This document shows positions 17,479 through 26,079 of a stretch of 64,000 nt of DNA, one piece after another. Under the pieces are notes generated by a model, which did not search any database, was not told where the DNA came from, and was given only the letters and a program-made list of their open reading frames with translations. The first letter of the stretch is position 1; every line of letters starts with the position of its first letter. A program made the position numbers and the translations under genes. Origin of the DNA: Thauera terpenica 58Eu (lineage in GTDB: Bacteria > Pseudomonadota > Gammaproteobacteria > Burkholderiales > Rhodocyclaceae); the NCBI RefSeq assembly GCF_000443165.1, contig NZ_ATJV01000049.1:1-64000 (forward strand). Direction: 5' to 3'.

Positions 17479-19413
17479 TCAGGCAAGGGCCGGCGCGACC
17501 GACTCGGGCGCGGGCTTCACGGCTCCGTCCAGATTGCGCAGGAAGGCCTCGAACATCAACAGCGACCACAAGGGCGCGCTGTAGTCACGCGCACCGGACT
17601 GATGCGCGTCGACCAGATGCTGCAGGTACTCACGATTGAATATACCGGTGGCGGCCAGGGTTTCACCGAGCACAGCGTCACGCACGCGCTGCTTGAGCGG
17701 GCCGCGGAACCAGCGCGCGAGGGGTACGGCAAAGCCCATCTTGGGGCGATACAGCACCTCGTGCGGCAGATAGGGCTCCATCGCCTTCTTGAACAGATAC
17801 TTGCCCTCGTTGCCCTGGATCTTGAGCCCGGAGGGCAGCGTGGCCAGCCATTCGACCAGCTCGTGGTCCATCAGCGGCTCGCGCACCTCCAGCGAGTGCG
17901 CCATGCTGGCACGGTCGACCTTGGTGTTGATGTCACCGACGAGGTAGGTCTTGAGGTCGAGATACTGGATGAGCGCGAGTGGATCATCGGTGCGAGCCTG
18001 CGCGGCATGGCGGCGGAAAACGTCGAGCGCATCGTAGCCACCAAGCTGGCCGCGGAAATGGGCAGAGAACAGCCTGGCGCGCATATCCCCGCGCAGCAGC
18101 GATACCGAATGGAAGTAGGCCTCGACCGCGTCGCGCGCCATGGCCTGGAAGGTGGTCTTGGCGCGAAACACGCGCGGCGCCCAGTCGGCCTTGGGATAGA
18201 CCCGGCCGAGCAGGCCGAACAGCGGCTGGCGCAGGCCCTGCGGCAAGGCGGCGCGCATCTTTTCTTCCATCAGATGCATGCGGTAGCGGCGATAGCCGCC
18301 AAAGCTCTCGTCGCCACCGTCGCCCGACAGCGCCACCGTGACGTGCTTGCGCGCGAGCTGGCACACGCGATAGGTGGGGATGGCGGAGCTGTCGGCGTAG
18401 GGCTCGTCATAGAGCGCGGCCAGGGTGTCGATGAGGTCGAAGTCGTCGGATTTCACCGTCTCGACGAAGTGATTCGTGCGGTAGCGGTCCGCCACTTTCT
18501 GCGCAAATTCGGACTCGTTGAACTTGGGGTCGTCAAAGCCGATGGAGCAGGTATTGACCGGCGCGTCGGACAGCCCGGCCATGATCGCGACCACCGCGCT
18601 GGAGTCGACGCCACCGGACAGGAAGGCTCCCAGCGGCACCTCGGAGATCATGCGCAGGCGTACGGATTCGCGCAGGCGCGCGGTGAGCTCGGCGCTGGCG
18701 TCGGCGAGGCCGATGTTGTTGTCGAGGGTGAATTCGACATCCCAGTACTGCCTGGGCTCTGGAATCGGCAGGCCGCGGCGGATGCACAGCGACTCGCCGG
18801 GGCCGAGCTTCTTGGCGCCCAGAAAGATGGTGCGGGGCTCGGCGACGTAGCCCAGCGCGAAGTACTCCTCCACCGCCAGCGCGTCCATGCGGCGATCGAG
18901 CGCGGGGTGCTGCATCAGCACCTTGAGCTCGGAGCCAAAGGCGAGCGTGCCGTCCTCGAGCAGGGCGTAGAACATCGGTTTGACCGCCAGACGGTCGCGC
19001 GCCATGAACAGGGTGTCGCGCTTGCGGTCGTGGAGGCCGAACGCAAACATGCCGCGAAAACGCTGCACGCAGTCCTCGCCCCAGGCCTCCCAGGCATGGA
19101 CGATGACTTCGGTGTCGCTGCGGGTGTGGAAGACGTGACCGAGCGCTTCGAGCTCGGGGACGAGTTCCTGGAAGTTGTAGATCTCGCCGTTGAACACCAC
19201 CGCGACCGAGCCATCTTCATTGAACAGCGGCTGCTGTCCCGTGGCCAGATCGATGATGGACAGCCGGCGGTGAGCGAGCGCGACGCCGGGCTCGAAGTGA
19301 TAGCCCGCCTCGTCCGGGCCACGATGGTGCTGGACGTCACTCATGCGCTGCATCAGGGCGCGATCGAAGTCGCGCTTGCCGCGGGTATCGAAGAGGCCGG
19401 CGATGCCGCACAT
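17479..19413 (-). CDS. Exosortase A system amidotransferase (AsnB-like, TIGR03108-type)
   Basis: This 644-residue asparagine-synthase-type amidotransferase is fully equipped: the nucleophile Cys2 in MCGIAG, AHRRLSI near 47-53, NGEIYN (75-80) and SDTE (99-102) of the glutaminase domain, and the PP-loop SGGVDSS (266-272) and SGDGGDESFGG of the synthetase domain. In XrtA loci this family probably amidates a carboxylated sugar such as a uronic acid; the true substrate is not known. It contrasts with the eroded paralogue about 7 kb away in the window. It lies 23 bp downstream of a TIGR03088-type glycosyltransferase gene. Confidence 0.92.
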   Translation of the reverse strand: MCGIAGLFDTRGKRDFDRALMQRMSDVQHHRGPDEAGYHFEPGVALAHRRLSIIDLATGQQPLFNEDGSVAVVFNGEIYNFQELVPELEALGHVFHTRSDTEVIVHAWEAWGEDCVQRFRGMFAFGLHDRKRDTLFMARDRLAVKPMFYALLEDGTLAFGSELKVLMQHPALDRRMDALAVEEYFALGYVAEPRTIFLGAKKLGPGESLCIRRGLPIPEPRQYWDVEFTLDNNIGLADASAELTARLRESVRLRMISEVPLGAFLSGGVDSSAVVAIMAGLSDAPVNTCSIGFDDPKFNESEFAQKVADRYRTNHFVETVKSDDFDLIDTLAALYDEPYADSSAIPTYRVCQLARKHVTVALSGDGGDESFGGYRRYRMHLMEEKMRAALPQGLRQPLFGLLGRVYPKADWAPRVFRAKTTFQAMARDAVEAYFHSVSLLRGDMRARLFSAHFRGQLGGYDALDVFRRHAAQARTDDPLALIQYLDLKTYLVGDINTKVDRASMAHSLEVREPLMDHELVEWLATLPSGLKIQGNEGKYLFKKAMEPYLPHEVLYRPKMGFAVPLARWFRGPLKQRVRDAVLGETLAATGIFNREYLQHLVDAHQSGARDYSAPLWSLLMFEAFLRNLDGAVKPAPESVAPALA

Positions 19414-19436
19414 GATGAGTTCCTTGGGTGTTGGGT

Positions 19437-20600
19437 TTAGCTGCCGAGCGCAGGGGGCGGCAGCAGGCCTTCATACAGCGCGGTGTAGCGCGCCACCATG
19501 GCATCGAGGCTGAAGCCCTGCTCGACGCGCTGACGACCTGCTGCGCCATGCTCATGTCGCAGTGCAGCATCGGCAGCGTAGCACATCAGCGCCCTGGCCA
19601 TTGCTCCAGGGTCAGCAGCCGGTACCAAGGCGCCGGTGCCCCTGGGCACGACCAGCTCGGCGTTGCCGCCGACGGCGGTGGCAATCACGGGCAGGCCGCT
19701 GGCCATGGCTTCAAGAATGGTGTTGGAGATGCCTTCGGTACGCGACGGTAGCACGAACATATCCAGACTACGCATGACATCTGCCACATCCTTGCGCTCA
19801 CCGGCCAGCCAGACGAAGTCGCCCACGCCAGCACTGCGAATCTCGGCCTCGAGCTCGCCACGCAGCGGGCCGTCGCCGGCGATCAGCAGCCGCAGCGCCT
19901 GCGCTGTCACCCCGCCCTGCTGGCGTGCGAGGGCAAAGGCGCGCACCAGGGTGATCTGGTCCTTGACCGCCTGCAGGCGTCCGACAGTGCCAACGACGAT
20001 GCTGTCCGCGGCCTCGAAAGGTGAGCCCGCCACCACCGTGCGTCGGGCATCGGCCGCAGGAAAGAAGCGTGCGGTGTCGACACCATTGCAGATGCGCTCG
20101 ACGCGGTCGGCATCGATGCCGACCCGATCCACCAGATAGGACTCGATGTGGCCGGACAGCGCCACGTAGCGACTGACGAAGGGGCTGTAGGCGCGGCGCA
20201 AGAGCTGGAACTTGCGCCGCGTGCCTTGCGGATCGGACACGTCCCAGCCGTGTTCGCCATGCACTCGTGCCGGCACCCCCGCCAGCCTGGCAGGGACGAC
20301 GCATTCGAGCGCGGCGAGGTTGCGCGTATGCACCACCGCCGGGCGGCGTTCGCGGAACAGGCGATACAGGCGCGGATAGAGCTTGATGCCATGGCCGGGC
20401 GGCTTGTGCAGCGACAGGAAGTCCACGTCCGGCCGCGTAATGCGCTGGCAAAAGGCCGGGGCGCAGTGGGTCAGCGCCACCACCGCATGACGAAAGCGCT
20501 CGGCGGGCATGTGATTGATGAGGTTGGCGACGCCGTTCTCCAGCCCGCCAACGTCGAAGCTGTAGACGAGGTGCATGACCAGCGGCCGCGCGTCGCTCAC
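19437..20600 (-). CDS. PEP-CTERM/XrtA system sugar transferase (TIGR03088-type)
   Basis: This GT4 enzyme of 387 residues has MHLVYSFDVGGLENG at the start, HGEHGWD near 120, the donor-domain VGRLQAVKDQ and the E-x7-E-like EGISNTILEAMASG. It matches the second sugar transferase type of XrtA loci. I set the start at the GTG at 20600, which overlaps the preceding stop as GTGA; the longer upstream extension in frame is cysteine-rich and lies inside the neighbouring gene. It is expected to extend the lipid-linked repeat unit in the cytosol. Confidence 0.88.
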   Translation of the reverse strand: MSDARPLVMHLVYSFDVGGLENGVANLINHMPAERFRHAVVALTHCAPAFCQRITRPDVDFLSLHKPPGHGIKLYPRLYRLFRERRPAVVHTRNLAALECVVPARLAGVPARVHGEHGWDVSDPQGTRRKFQLLRRAYSPFVSRYVALSGHIESYLVDRVGIDADRVERICNGVDTARFFPAADARRTVVAGSPFEAADSIVVGTVGRLQAVKDQITLVRAFALARQQGGVTAQALRLLIAGDGPLRGELEAEIRSAGVGDFVWLAGERKDVADVMRSLDMFVLPSRTEGISNTILEAMASGLPVIATAVGGNAELVVPRGTGALVPAADPGAMARALMCYAADAALRHEHGAAGRQRVEQGFSLDAMVARYTALYEGLLPPPALGS

Positions 20601-21892
20601 GAGCCCTGCCCGGCAGGCCGCAGCGCAGCACACTCGGCTTCAGCTGCCGGCACGCTGTCGTGCGCTTGCACGCTTTGCGCCACGCCCAGCAGCCGATCGA
20701 GCAGGGCGAGGTGGGCCGGCCAGCTGTAGGCGCGCAGCACGCAGTCGCGCGCCGCCACGCCCATCGGTCCGCCACGCTCGGGGTGCTCGAGCAGCGCGCT
20801 CACCGCCTGCGCAAACGCGGCGCCATCCGCTGCGATCTCGCACTCCGTGCCCGAGCTCGCCGCCAGTCCGACCGCAGGCGCGGCCGACAGCACCACCGGA
20901 CGCGCCATCGCCATCGCCTCGAGCACCTTGTTCTGAATGCCGCGCGCGATGCGCAAGGGCGCGACCACAACATCCGCATGGGCGAGGTAGGGGCGCACAT
21001 CCGCCACCGTGCCGGTGACGACCACGCCTGCGCCCGCCAGAGCCTGCACCGCCGGCGAAGGGTTCATGCCGACGATCCAGAAGCGCACATCCGGGCGGGG
21101 CGCGCGAATCGCGGGCAGGATCTCGGTGGCAAACCAGCTCACCGCGTCGATGTTGGGCCAGTAGTCCATGGCGCCGGTAAACAGCAGCACCGGCCCGCCT
21201 GCGGGATAGGGGTTCACCGGCGCATGCGCGGGGGAGAAGAAGTCCGCGTCGACGCCGTTCTGCATCACCCGCGTACGCGCTGCGGCCTCGGGCGCGGCCT
21301 TGGTAAACAAGGCGGCCTCGGCTGCGGTGACGAACAGGCTGGCATCGCTGCGCGCCGCGGCATGACGCTCGAAGGCCAGCAGACGCTCGCCTTCGCGCCG
21401 ATACAGCCAGGACAGGGGCCAGCGCCGGTCGGCGGCGTACTGCGTCCACTTCGCTGAATCGACGTCGCAAAAATCAATGATGCGGCGCTGCAAGCCGGGC
21501 GCATCGAGGTATTGCGCCATCGGACCGGAAAAGGCCACCGCCTGTTCGATGCCCTGCGCCGCGACCGTGGCACGCACCCAGGCGGCCAGTTGCGCGCTGC
21601 GGTAGTAAGGCAGGCTCAACGCCTCGCCGCTGAGCAGGCCGCGCAGGCTCTTGATGCGGCCCAGGCGCGGCGCAAGCGTGATGGCGCAGACGTCCTCACA
21701 CCACTCGGACAGCTTGCCCACATGCTGGTGGTCGTCGGGGTGATCGACAAAGGTGCCGAGAAAGACGCGGTGCGTGCGCGCAAGCTGGCGCAGGATGTTG
21801 AAGGAGCGCAGCTTGTCGCCCTTGTTGGGCGGATAGGGGATGCGGTGCACCAGGTACAGAATCGGCGGCAACGCGCTTCGCGAATCAAGCAT
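20597..21892 (-). CDS. PEP-CTERM/XrtA system sugar transferase (TIGR03087-type)
   Basis: This glycosyltransferase of about 431 residues has ILYLVHRIPYPPNKGDKLRS at its N terminus, a hallmark of the first sugar transferase type of XrtA loci, followed by DFCDVDSAKW and the donor-domain FTGAMDYWPN and PLRIARGIQNKVLEAM. It starts at the ATG at 21892 (a GTG directly upstream is equally possible), a few bases after the FemAB-like stop. Its own stop overlaps the GTG of the next glycosyltransferase, so the three genes are probably translated as a unit. Confidence 0.9.
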   Translation of the reverse strand: MLDSRSALPPILYLVHRIPYPPNKGDKLRSFNILRQLARTHRVFLGTFVDHPDDHQHVGKLSEWCEDVCAITLAPRLGRIKSLRGLLSGEALSLPYYRSAQLAAWVRATVAAQGIEQAVAFSGPMAQYLDAPGLQRRIIDFCDVDSAKWTQYAADRRWPLSWLYRREGERLLAFERHAAARSDASLFVTAAEAALFTKAAPEAAARTRVMQNGVDADFFSPAHAPVNPYPAGGPVLLFTGAMDYWPNIDAVSWFATEILPAIRAPRPDVRFWIVGMNPSPAVQALAGAGVVVTGTVADVRPYLAHADVVVAPLRIARGIQNKVLEAMAMARPVVLSAAPAVGLAASSGTECEIAADGAAFAQAVSALLEHPERGGPMGVAARDCVLRAYSWPAHLALLDRLLGVAQSVQAHDSVPAAEAECAALRPAGQGS

Positions 21893-21896
21893 CACC

Positions 21897-22937
21897 CTAG
21901 CCCAGGTGGCGCACGATGTGCGGCCCGATCACATTGGCCACGCCCAGCGGCAGGCGCTTCCACAGGGCGATGAAGGCGCGGTACTTGGGGTTCATCGGGT
22001 TGTTCTGCGGCACGCTGTCGCGCTTGTACAGACGGTATTCGTAGGACAGCGGCTGCGGCTCGAAACCCCAGTTCTTCTTGAAGCTGTAGGGCCCGGTGCC
22101 GATCTTGCTGCGGCCGTAGTCGAACACCTTGCAGCCGCGTTCGCAGGCGCGGCGCATCAGCTCCCAGTACTTGAAATCATTGGCGGCGAGCTCGCGCGCA
22201 GCGAGGTCGTCGCCGGCGTAGTACGGCAGCACTTCGTCACGGAAGTAAAAGCTCAGCACGCTGGACAGCGTGCGGCCCCCAGGGTCGGTGACGGTGAGCA
22301 CTTCGCAATCGTCGCCAAAGGCCTCCTTCAGGCGCTGGAAGAATTTCTTCGGCAGCGCGGGCGTGCCGTGGCGCAGCACGTTGTCGGCATAGAGCGCGAA
22401 GAAGCGATCGACGTTCGGGTCGATATGGCTGACGAGCTCGTTCTTGATGCCCTTGCGCACCATGGCGCGCTGCTTGCGCGGGATGGCGAGCATGTTGGCT
22501 TCGGGCTCGGGCAGGATCGCCTTGCGGAAGGTGACGTACAGCTCCTGCCGCGGCCAGTCTGCATGGCGGGCCTGGAGGTTGCGATATTCCAGGTGCTGCA
22601 CGCCAAGCTGACGGGCCAGGCTGTCGGCCTCGGCCTCGAGCAGGGCAAGCGCCTCCTCGCCGGCATCGGCGGCGGCGGCGATGCCGCCATACACGCAGAA
22701 CGGCAGTGATGTCAGCGCATGGCCGAAAAGCCGGCTCTTGACCTCGGCCAGCGGCAGCACGGCGATGATGTGGCCGTCGCGCTCAGCAAAGAGGAAGTAG
22801 GTACGGTGACGAAACACCGTGCGCACGATCTCCTGCCAGGCGGAGAGGTGAAAGAAGGTGGCCTGCGGGCAGGCACGCACGAAAGCATCCCAGCGCGCGG
22901 CATGTTCAGGCGAAAGCAGCTTGACCTTGATAGGCAT
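21897..22937 (-). CDS. FemAB-family XrtA/PEP-CTERM system-associated protein (TIGR03019-type)
   Basis: This 346-residue protein has the double GNAT-like fold of FemAB/LiaE-type peptidyltransferases. It has FVRACPQATFFHLSAWQEIV near the N terminus, LPYYAGDDLAARELAANDF in the second half and FDYGRSKIGTGPYSFKK near the end. FemAB proteins transfer amino acids from aminoacyl-tRNA; in XrtA loci this paralogue may attach an amino-acid group to the polysaccharide, which is inferred and not shown. The gene is 25 bp downstream of the deacetylase. Confidence 0.9.
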   Translation of the reverse strand: MPIKVKLLSPEHAARWDAFVRACPQATFFHLSAWQEIVRTVFRHRTYFLFAERDGHIIAVLPLAEVKSRLFGHALTSLPFCVYGGIAAAADAGEEALALLEAEADSLARQLGVQHLEYRNLQARHADWPRQELYVTFRKAILPEPEANMLAIPRKQRAMVRKGIKNELVSHIDPNVDRFFALYADNVLRHGTPALPKKFFQRLKEAFGDDCEVLTVTDPGGRTLSSVLSFYFRDEVLPYYAGDDLAARELAANDFKYWELMRRACERGCKVFDYGRSKIGTGPYSFKKNWGFEPQPLSYEYRLYKRDSVPQNNPMNPKYRAFIALWKRLPLGVANVIGPHIVRHLG

Positions 22938-22962
22938 TCAATACACCAGGCGCGATGCGCGC

Positions 22963-23802
22963 TCAGGCTGCGTCGCGGAAGACCTCGTCCGCGCGCCCCC
23001 AGGAAAAATCGGCCAGCAGGCGCTCGAGGCGCGCAGCGGTACGATCGAGATTGACGTAATGACGGAAGCGCGTCCTGGCGCTGGCCTCGTGCACCCGTGG
23101 CTGCTCGGGGTCGATCTCCCACGGGTGGAAGTAGAAGATCGCCGGGCGCCGGTCGTCGGCATTGACGCGTGCGATCTGCCAGCGCGACAGCGCATAGGGC
23201 AGGAGACGGAAGAAGCCGCCACCGCCCGCCGGCCAATTGCGCCCCAGCATGTTCAGGGTGGTGATCGGCACTTCGATCAGCCCATTGGCCAGGCGCCACG
23301 GAAACCGCGGCGCATCCGGAATGCCGTAGTGGTCGTGCTTGACCGGATACACGCTGGAACTATAGACATAGCCGGCGTCGGCGATGCAATCGTGTGCCCA
23401 CGGGTTGGCGGTGCTGATGGAGAAGCTGGGGGCACGGTAGCCGGTGACTCCCTGGCCCGTGATGTCCTCGAGCACCGCCTTGGCCAGCTTGATGTCGGCA
23501 GTAAAGGCCTGCGGCGTCATCGCGCAGGCGCGCTCGTGGCCATAGCCGTGGCTGGCGACCTCATGACCGTTGTCGGCAATGCGACGTACCAGATCAGGAT
23601 AACGCTCGGCGATCCAGCCCAGGGTGAAGAAGGTGCCCTGCGCCCCATGGCCATCGAGCAGCTCGAGGATGCGATCGACGTTGCGCTCGATACGACAAGG
23701 CACGCTGTCCCACTGCCCGCGCGGGAAATGCGGCGCCAGCGCGGAGACCTGGAAGTAGTCTTCCACGTCGCAGGTGAAGGCGTTGGTGATGGGTGTCTTC
23801 AT
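22963..23802 (-). CDS. XrtA-associated polysaccharide deacetylase (CE4, TIGR03006-type)
   Basis: This 279-residue NodB-fold deacetylase has the metal and base residues DVEDYF (D12, E14, D15), the SHGYGHE motif (H85, H89), the RAPSFS motif (R123) and a late FYFHPWEID. It carries the DUF3473-type C-terminal extension seen in the exosortase-associated group. It should remove N-acetyl groups from the growing or finished exopolysaccharide; no signal peptide is visible, so it probably acts in the cytosol or leaves by another route. Its start overlaps the wecB stop by 4 bp. Confidence 0.93.
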   Translation of the reverse strand: MKTPITNAFTCDVEDYFQVSALAPHFPRGQWDSVPCRIERNVDRILELLDGHGAQGTFFTLGWIAERYPDLVRRIADNGHEVASHGYGHERACAMTPQAFTADIKLAKAVLEDITGQGVTGYRAPSFSISTANPWAHDCIADAGYVYSSSVYPVKHDHYGIPDAPRFPWRLANGLIEVPITTLNMLGRNWPAGGGGFFRLLPYALSRWQIARVNADDRRPAIFYFHPWEIDPEQPRVHEASARTRFRHYVNLDRTAARLERLLADFSWGRADEVFRDAA

Positions 23803-24998
23803 GTCGCTGCCGAGGCGGCGGGCGCTGCAGGCAGAGCGGAGGAGGGAACTGAGGCGCCACCCTCATGGGCAGCGAGCCAGCCATGCAGGTGCGCGGCAAT
23901 CCGTTCGGCGGTATGCCCATCCCAGTATTCGGGAATGCGTCCGGCCTTGCCGCCAGTGGCCAGGATGCTGCGCGCGGCCGCGATGATGGCCGCCGGATCG
24001 ATGCCGACCAGGGTGTTGGTGCCCTGCTCCACGGTGATCGGACGCTCGGTATTTTCGCGGATAGTCACGCACGGCACGCCGAGCGCGGTGGTCTCTTCCT
24101 GGATGCCGCCAGAGTCGGTCAGCACCAGCTTCGCACCCGACATCAGGCCCAGCATTTCCAGATAGCCTTGCGGCGGCAGGATGAGGAACCCGGGACCATC
24201 AAGGCGGCCGAGCATGCCGAAGCGCTCGAGATTGTTGCGCGTGCGCGGATGCAGGGCGACGATCAGCGGCAGGCTCTGACTGACATCGCGCAGCGCGTCG
24301 ATGATCGGACCGAGGGTGTCGGCATGATCGACGTTGGACGGGCGATGCAAGGTGACGACGCCGTATCCGTCAGCGATGCGCGCGGCGTCCAGGCCGGCGG
24401 CGGCGAGCAGCTCGGCAGCGGGCACCGCCTTGGGCAGGCTGGCGCGCAGGCTGTCGATCATGACGTTGCCGACAAACACGGCACGCTCGGCGGGAATGCC
24501 CTCGCGCGCGAGGTTGTCGTGCGCGCTACGCTCGGTGGTGTACAGCAGGTCGGAGAGCTGATCGGTGAGAATGCGGTTGATCTCTTCGGGCATGCGTCGG
24601 TCATTGCTGCGCAGGCCGGACTCGACATGCAGCACCGGGATGTGGCGCTTGCTCGCGACCAGCGCGCAGGCCAGCGTGGAGTTCACATCGCCCACCACCA
24701 GCACCGCACGCGCGCCATGCTGGTCGATGACGGGCTCGAAGCGCTTCATCACTTCGGCGGTCTGCACCGCATGCGAACCTGAGCCCACCGCCAGATTGAC
24801 ATCCGGCTCGGGCAGGTCGAGATCGGCAAACAGGCGGTCTTTCATCGCCGGGTCGTAATGCTGGCCGGTGTGCACCAGCAAGGTCGGTATGGGCGGCTGA
24901 TGGGCGGCGAAGGCGCGGATGATGGGCGCCACCTTCATGTAGTTGGGGCGCGCGCCGACGATGCAGATCACCGGTGCGCAGGGGCTGGCGCTCATCAT
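23799..24998 (-). CDS. wecB: UDP-N-acetylglucosamine 2-epimerase (non-hydrolysing)
   Basis: WecB interconverts UDP-GlcNAc and UDP-ManNAc, supplying ManNAc or ManNAcA for polysaccharide. The 399-residue protein has ICIVGARPNYMKVAPI at the N terminus, HTGQHYD near 44-50, HVESGLRS near 126, LHRPSNVD near 218 and LTDSGGIQEE near 291, all characteristic of the family. The start chosen (24998) gives an ATGA overlap with the upstream ATPase stop; a second ATG follows immediately. The C terminus has a short Ala-rich extension. Confidence 0.95.
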   Translation of the reverse strand: MMSASPCAPVICIVGARPNYMKVAPIIRAFAAHQPPIPTLLVHTGQHYDPAMKDRLFADLDLPEPDVNLAVGSGSHAVQTAEVMKRFEPVIDQHGARAVLVVGDVNSTLACALVASKRHIPVLHVESGLRSNDRRMPEEINRILTDQLSDLLYTTERSAHDNLAREGIPAERAVFVGNVMIDSLRASLPKAVPAAELLAAAGLDAARIADGYGVVTLHRPSNVDHADTLGPIIDALRDVSQSLPLIVALHPRTRNNLERFGMLGRLDGPGFLILPPQGYLEMLGLMSGAKLVLTDSGGIQEETTALGVPCVTIRENTERPITVEQGTNTLVGIDPAAIIAAARSILATGGKAGRIPEYWDGHTAERIAAHLHGWLAAHEGGASVPSSALPAAPAASAAT

Positions 24999-26068
24999 GT
25001 TCTCTCTTCTGGCGGTGGGTCGCGACGCACCGCATTGAGCAATTGATTGAGGACGTCAAGGGTGGCCGCGACCGAATGTTCCAAGCCGCTGAGCCTGGCC
25101 TCGATACGCTGCATGTCCAGGTTGGCGCTCAGGCTCGCCACCTGTCCGGCGAGCTCGGGCGAGACCTGCAGTCGCTCGAGGGCAAGCGTGTCGAGCGCCA
25201 GGCCGGCGGAGTGCTGGGGCGCAGCCTTGCCCTGGACACGGGGGGCGCCGGTGGAGGTGAACTCTTCCTGCAATTCGTCGATCACTTCACGCACATCCGC
25301 TTCGCTGATGCTGTGGCGATCGGCCAGATAGGCGCCCAGCAAGAGGCGGTCGCACAAGGTGTTGATGCGCCGCGGGATGCCGCCGGTGTAGCTGTAGATG
25401 ACGGAAAAAGCGCCGTCCACGAAAATCGGATCCTGATTCCAGCCTACATGACTCAGGCGGTGCTCGATGTAGGCACGGGTTTCCTGCGAATCGAGCGGAC
25501 CGAGGTGGTAGGACGCAATCACGCGCTGGCGCAGCTGCTGCATGTCGCCGCTTTGCATGATGTCGCGGAACTCGGGCTGGCCAACGAGGAAGCTCTGCAG
25601 CAAGGCGTGGTCTTCAAGCTGGAAGTTCGACAGCATGCGCAGCTCTTCGACCGCTGCCGGGGTCAGATTCTGCGCTTCGTCCACGATCAGCAGCGCGCGC
25701 TTGCCTGACGCCGCAACCGAGACCAGGAAGGTCTCCAGCGCGAGCAGCAAGCCCGCCTTGTCGAGGTTGCGGCCAGGCACACCAAAAGCCGCTGCCACCA
25801 TGCGCAAAATGTCGCTGGCGTCGATCTGGGTGCTGACGAGGTTGGCCGCCACGACCCGGTTTGAGTCGAGTTGTTCGAGCAGGCTGCGGACGATGGTGGT
25901 CTTGCCCGCGCCGATCTCGCCGGTAATGACGATGAAGCCTTCGCTCTGATGCAGGCCGTACTCCAGATAGGCCATCGCGCGCTTGTGGCCGCGACTGCCG
26001 TAGAAGAAGGACGGATCCGGGTTGAGCTGGAAAGGCTTGCCGGTGAGCTTGAAAAATGAGTCGTACAT
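24995..26068 (-). CDS. XrtA/PEP-CTERM system-associated ATPase (TIGR03015-type)
   Basis: This 357-residue AAA ATPase is related to ExeA/GspA. It has the N-terminal MYDSFFKLTGKPFQLNPDP block, Walker A GEIGAGKTT (50-58), Walker B LLIVDEAQ (126-133) and the sensor region GGIPRRINTLCDRLL. The C-terminal 90 residues are a less conserved coiled-coil-like extension. In XrtA loci this ATPase always accompanies the export genes, and its precise role, perhaps remodelling the envelope complex, is not established. It lies 11 bp downstream of the outer-membrane protein gene. Confidence 0.92.
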   Translation of the reverse strand: MYDSFFKLTGKPFQLNPDPSFFYGSRGHKRAMAYLEYGLHQSEGFIVITGEIGAGKTTIVRSLLEQLDSNRVVAANLVSTQIDASDILRMVAAAFGVPGRNLDKAGLLLALETFLVSVAASGKRALLIVDEAQNLTPAAVEELRMLSNFQLEDHALLQSFLVGQPEFRDIMQSGDMQQLRQRVIASYHLGPLDSQETRAYIEHRLSHVGWNQDPIFVDGAFSVIYSYTGGIPRRINTLCDRLLLGAYLADRHSISEADVREVIDELQEEFTSTGAPRVQGKAAPQHSAGLALDTLALERLQVSPELAGQVASLSANLDMQRIEARLSGLEHSVAATLDVLNQLLNAVRRDPPPEERT

Positions 26069-26079
26069 CAGGGCTCCGG